NCBI GenBank assembly: GCA_028293405.1
Contig: JAQGOW010000202.1
Coordinates: forward strand, 1-7,790
Length of the DNA: 7,790 nucleotides
Direction of reading: 5' to 3'
From: Verrucomicrobiales bacterium
GTDB lineage: Bacteria > Verrucomicrobiota > Verrucomicrobiia > Limisphaerales > Palsa-1400
Shown piece after piece: positions 5,857-7,790 of the stretch. The notes beneath the pieces were generated by a model, which did no database searches, was not told the DNA's origin, and was given only the letters and a program-made list of their open reading frames with translations. The translations under genes were made by a program, and so were the position numbers. Each line of letters opens with the position of its first letter. Within the stretch, counting starts at the first letter, position 1.

Positions 5857-6480
5857 GTTATTTCTTGTTTTAATAGTTACTGCCGCCGCGAACTGCGGCG
5901 GTTCAGACCTGTGATTCACGAGGTGGTGAAGTGGTTCCGCGACCCGAGTGGGACTTCCGTCCCGCTTTACGTGCGATCGTGGATCCGTGGTGTCAGACAG
6001 AAAGACCTCCCGAAGCTGCGCGATGCCTCTTGCGATACGCGATTTAACTGTACCAACCGGCACGTCCAGAATCAGTGCAATGTCCCTGTAGGAGTAGTCT
6101 TCAAGGTAGAAGAGTGCCACTGCAGCTTGAAACGACGCGTCTACTTTGCCGAGTGCGGGTAGCACCTGCATTGAATCCAGTCGATCGGAAAGCACCGGGG
6201 AAACGGCCTGTAGTTGGTCTACGACTTCATCGAAATCCTGGCGAGGATATCTAACTTGCGTTCGCCGCGATTGTAAGAAAGCGCGATGCAGTGTTGTGTA
6301 TAGCCAGGTCTTGGCTTTGGACAGATCGCGCAGTTGATGCCCTTTCGTAGCCCAAACGTAGAAGGTGTGCTGCGTCAAATCGGACGCGTCGGATTCAGAG
6401 CGCGTGAGGCTCATTGCGAACCTGTAAAGCCCCTCGTAATGCTCACTAACAATCGCCTCAAAATGGCGTTCTGAATTCAT
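4294..6480 (-). CDS. ECF sigma factor fused in frame to a signal peptide, DUF3455 and TIGR03118
   Basis: One open frame of 728 codons runs from ATG at 6480 to TAG at 4294. Residues about 9-77 are sigma-70 region 2 (LYRFAMSLTR, DLTQHTFYVWA, KTWLYTTLHRAFL). Residues about 105-162 are region 4 with a helix-turn-helix (EDYSYRDIALILDVPVGTVK, then SRIARG). No region 3 is present, so this is an ECF sigma factor directing RNA polymerase to specific promoters. Residues 163-208 are a low-complexity joining stretch. From Met209 a Sec-type signal appears (basic KDSQFQRAGR, hydrophobic about 222-241, likely cut after TTRA at 245). DUF3455 follows (about 252-396; GVQIYRWDGSAW, NTVGGIAPAT, VPYTADYVFY). TIGR03118 occupies about 403-717 (NLVSDLLG, NLVNSWGITFS, FWVADNG, GYAPFNVQ, LLVGNFGDGTI, GLWGLSFGNDG) and probably forms a beta-propeller. 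No PEP-CTERM tail is seen. Either this is a real membrane-spanning sigma fusion or two genes share one unbroken frame. Confidence 0.7.
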   Translation of the reverse strand: MNSERHFEAIVSEHYEGLYRFAMSLTRSESDASDLTQHTFYVWATKGHQLRDLSKAKTWLYTTLHRAFLQSRRTQVRYPRQDFDEVVDQLQAVSPVLSDRLDSMQVLPALGKVDASFQAAVALFYLEDYSYRDIALILDVPVGTVKSRIARGIAQLREVFLSDTTDPRSHVKRDGSPTRVAEPLHHLVNHRSEPPQFAAAVTIKTRNNMIKDSQFQRAGRSFGLAVTKITLAALMCATATLTTRANDHRIRDLTGCEQLAPSDDNKIVAHLFATGVQIYRWDGSAWVFVAPSATLFEDPNHHAQVGTHFGTPTGPSWQTKSGSLVIEQRVASCTPDTTAIPWLLLRTISRTGPGLFEDVSHVQRLNTVGGIAPATPGASAGEEVQVPYTADYVFYRSNADRYRQANLVSDLLGVAQLQDTNLVNSWGITFSGTGPFWVADNGARKATLYAVTNVPNGTDTVTKQALQVTIPGAPTGVVSNNKGGFNGDVFLFATLNGRIAGWRGALGTTAETLATRAGAVYTGLTLTTNSTGPLLVAANFAEGTVDVYGANASLIGQFADSDAPLGYAPFNVQSVNGTVFVMFAKRDETEGDDSPGRGSGLIDVFDSQTGAFHRFASGKDAGGKLAEINAPWGVALAPFTFGKHGGDLLVGNFGDGTIMTFGLDGKFHGLLKALDEHPIQLEGLWGLSFGNDGRAGSADTLFFASGPLDESHGLVGSLKPADNADSRK
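5883..5901 (-). repeat. GC hairpin in the sigma/secreted-protein junction
   Basis: CCGCCGC (5883-5889) and GCGGCGG (5895-5901) are exact complements around a 5-base loop, ending 26 bases before the internal ATG at 5856. Within the long frame this codes for part of PPQFAAAV. A hairpin at this spot is typical of intergenic RNA such as an attenuator, processing site or weak terminator. No T-run follows on the minus strand. Confidence 0.45.
5950..5963 (-). repeat. Small tetraloop hairpin in the sigma junction
   Basis: On the minus strand GGGAC-GGAA-GTCCC forms a 5-bp stem with a GGAA loop, a member of the stable GNRA class. It lies just past the end of sigma region 4 in the stretch coding for residues 173-177. 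It is short and may be chance, but together with the second hairpin at 5883-5901 it makes the joining segment look non-coding in origin. Confidence 0.3.
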
Positions 6481-6499
6481 AGTTGTTCAAAACTTTGCA

Positions 6500-6516
6500 A
6501 TCTCAAAAAATGAGAT
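6500..6516. promoter_or_regulatory. Inverted repeat upstream of the sigma factor start
   Basis: ATCTCA (6500-6505) and TGAGAT (6511-6516) are exact complements separated by AAAAA, 20 to 36 bases upstream of the sigma ATG at 6480. In this position it could be an operator, or part of the promoter or leader of the sigma gene. No confident -35/-10 pair could be assigned nearby. The 137-base gap 6481-6617 holds nothing else I can support, and no clear terminator for the LRR-SUMF1 gene. Confidence 0.3.
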
Positions 6517-6617
6517 GGCCATTCATTCCATTAGAAGCGCGCGAGCACAATGGGACTTAGGAATAGCTCGCCGAACAAATCAGTGGGACAAAAAGTAGAC
6601 GGAGCGACGCTGAAGCT

Positions 6618-7790
6618 TTATTGCAAATTGTTCAAAGCGAGAACAACGCGGAAGCCGACGTCTGTATCCGGCAAGGTCGGGAAACGGAAAATTCTCGAAG
6701 CCGAACGGCAGGAGGAGTTCGGATAATCGTAAGCGCCGCCGCGTATGACTTTGTTCTGCAGCGTGCCGGAAACGGGGCCGGTTGGGTCGGTCTGCACTCC
6801 GCCCAACAGAGGACCATAATCATCGTGGCACCACTCCCACACATTTCCATGCATGTCGTATAAGCCGAATAGATTGGGTAGTTTCTGCCCAACGGAGTGA
6901 GTTATTAATTCGAGAGTTCCCTGCCCCAGGAACCACGCGTAAAAGGTTGTGTCAGCATAGAAGGGATCGTCTCCGTAGCTGAACCGCGTACTCGTGCCGG
7001 CCCGCGCGGCGCATTCCCACTCGGCCTCTGTCGGCAAACGATAATGGCTACCCAAAGGGATCAGCCCCTGCCCGAGGTGCAATTGCGTCAGCTTCGCGCA
7101 ATAGTTCGTGGCGTCCGACCAGGTCACACTTTCAACCGGCCGGCTCAAATCACCGATGAAAGTGCTGGGGTTGGTGTTCATGACCGATAAATACTCAGCC
7201 TGGGTAACCTCGAATTTGCCGATCCAATAACCGCGTGTCACGAGCACGGTCGTTTGAGGACGCTCGTTGGCGCTCGCGTCGAGATCATTGGTCAGGCTGC
7301 CCATCTTGTATGTAGTGGGCGGAATAAACACCATGTTGATCGGCGGAATTTGCCGAACGGCACGATAAAACTTCATTGGCGACTGATGCGCCTCGGTATC
7401 CACGAAGAAGATGCCGCCGAGCGGATTGTTGACAAAGTTCAGCGGATTCCAAGCGGTCGGATTTGTCGAACTATAAACTGTGTAAACCCCGGGCGGTCCG
7501 GTGATGCCAAATCGAAACGCGCCGATTGGCTGTTGCTGAGGGAAGGTGATTTGGACAGTCAGCGGATAGGTGAAGACCGGGATGCCTTGATTCCTCAACG
7601 TCGTCACCGTCGCAGCGAGATTCGAAGCGGCCAACGGCTCCGACAGCACGAATGACTCGAGGGGATTGCCATCCAGCAGGAACGCAGTGAGATTCGTCAT
7701 GTCCGGCGGCACGGTAAGGCTGGTGAGTTGATTGCCACCGATAGCGACAAAAGTTAAGTTCGTCAGGCCCGCTGGGAACGGGAGGCTCGA
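6618..7790 (-). CDS. Leucine-rich-repeat plus SUMF1 (FGE-like) protein, 5' partial
   Basis: The frame enters from the right edge and runs 390 codons to TAA at 6618. The visible part starts with leucine-rich repeats (LPFPAGLTNLTFVAIGGNQL, then a second unit, DMTNLTAFLLDGNPL). It continues through about 75 residues resembling the small beta module often seen in secreted verrucomicrobial proteins (GPPGVYTVYSSTNPTAWNPL to SPMKFYRAV). A SUMF1/formylglycine-generating-enzyme-type domain follows (MVFIPPTTYKMGS, GYWIGKFEVTQAEY, RPVESVTWSDATNYC, YRLPTEAEWECAARAG, LYDMHGNVWEWC, RGGAYDYPNSSCRSASR, GFRV). Of the two catalytic cysteines of true FGE only the second is kept (codon 6708-6710); the first position is tyrosine (6723-6725). 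Sulfatase activation is therefore unlikely, and a binding or other SUMF1-like role is more probable. The LRR array probably continues beyond the edge, as should an export signal. Confidence 0.88.
   Translation of the reverse strand, partial: SSLPFPAGLTNLTFVAIGGNQLTSLTVPPDMTNLTAFLLDGNPLESFVLSEPLAASNLAATVTTLRNQGIPVFTYPLTVQITFPQQQPIGAFRFGITGPPGVYTVYSSTNPTAWNPLNFVNNPLGGIFFVDTEAHQSPMKFYRAVRQIPPINMVFIPPTTYKMGSLTNDLDASANERPQTTVLVTRGYWIGKFEVTQAEYLSVMNTNPSTFIGDLSRPVESVTWSDATNYCAKLTQLHLGQGLIPLGSHYRLPTEAEWECAARAGTSTRFSYGDDPFYADTTFYAWFLGQGTLELITHSVGQKLPNLFGLYDMHGNVWEWCHDDYGPLLGGVQTDPTGPVSGTLQNKVIRGGAYDYPNSSCRSASRIFRFPTLPDTDVGFRVVLALNNLQ

Noticed and set aside
7254..7655. Plus-strand open frame of 133 codons opposite the LRR-SUMF1 gene
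   Set aside because: It is a shadow of the minus-strand coding sequence, with no motif or plausible start context.
1..7790. CRISPR array, insertion sequence, toxin-antitoxin or phage defence system
   Set aside because: No repeated spacer pattern, transposase, terminal repeat pair, or defence-type domain was seen on either strand.

Overview
The window looks like a chromosomal segment of a Gram-negative bacterium, most likely a member of Verrucomicrobiota (Limisphaerales/Pedosphaera-like). This rests on family resemblance recalled from memory, not on a search. The pointers are an ECF sigma factor of a type I associate with that group, a TIGR03118 protein, a protein joining leucine-rich repeats to a SUMF1 domain through a short linker module, the rarity of clear Shine-Dalgarno sequences, and lipoprotein and Sec signals that imply an outer membrane. 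Coding is dense and no gap exceeds about 140 bases.

Plus strand, 1-3779: the window opens in the last 50 residues of a LysM-domain protein. It continues with an exported D-aminoacylase-like amidohydrolase that has lost the usual HxH metal motif, then FabI (enoyl-ACP reductase), then an unrecognised small lipoprotein whose ATG overlaps the fabI stop by one base. A tRNA-Gly(CCC) with an encoded CCA end lies 39 bases further on. The fabI-lipoprotein pair is probably translationally coupled. The amidohydrolase lies 41 bases upstream of fabI and may share its transcript.

Minus strand, 3898-7790: these genes converge on the plus-strand block. In transcription order they are (a) an LRR-SUMF1 secreted-type protein cut by the right edge of the window, (b) an open frame of 728 codons joining an ECF sigma factor to a signal peptide, a DUF3455 domain and a TIGR03118 domain, and (c) a small eight-cysteine DUF1272 protein. 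A strong GC-rich hairpin separates (b) and (c).

The most notable feature is the 728-codon frame. It reads without a stop from a cytoplasmic transcription factor into what looks like the start of a separate exported protein (ATG at 5856, with its own signal sequence). The joining segment looks like intergenic DNA, since it carries two small hairpins and has nearby stops in both other frames. It could be a real membrane-anchored sigma factor with an exported sensor-like domain, a recent loss of a stop codon, an assembly error, or two proteins made from one frame. Other points of interest are the amidohydrolase without its HxH or cysteine metal ligands, the SUMF1 domain lacking one catalytic cysteine, and several inverted repeats near gene starts. 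I found no CRISPR array, insertion sequence or recognisable defence system.
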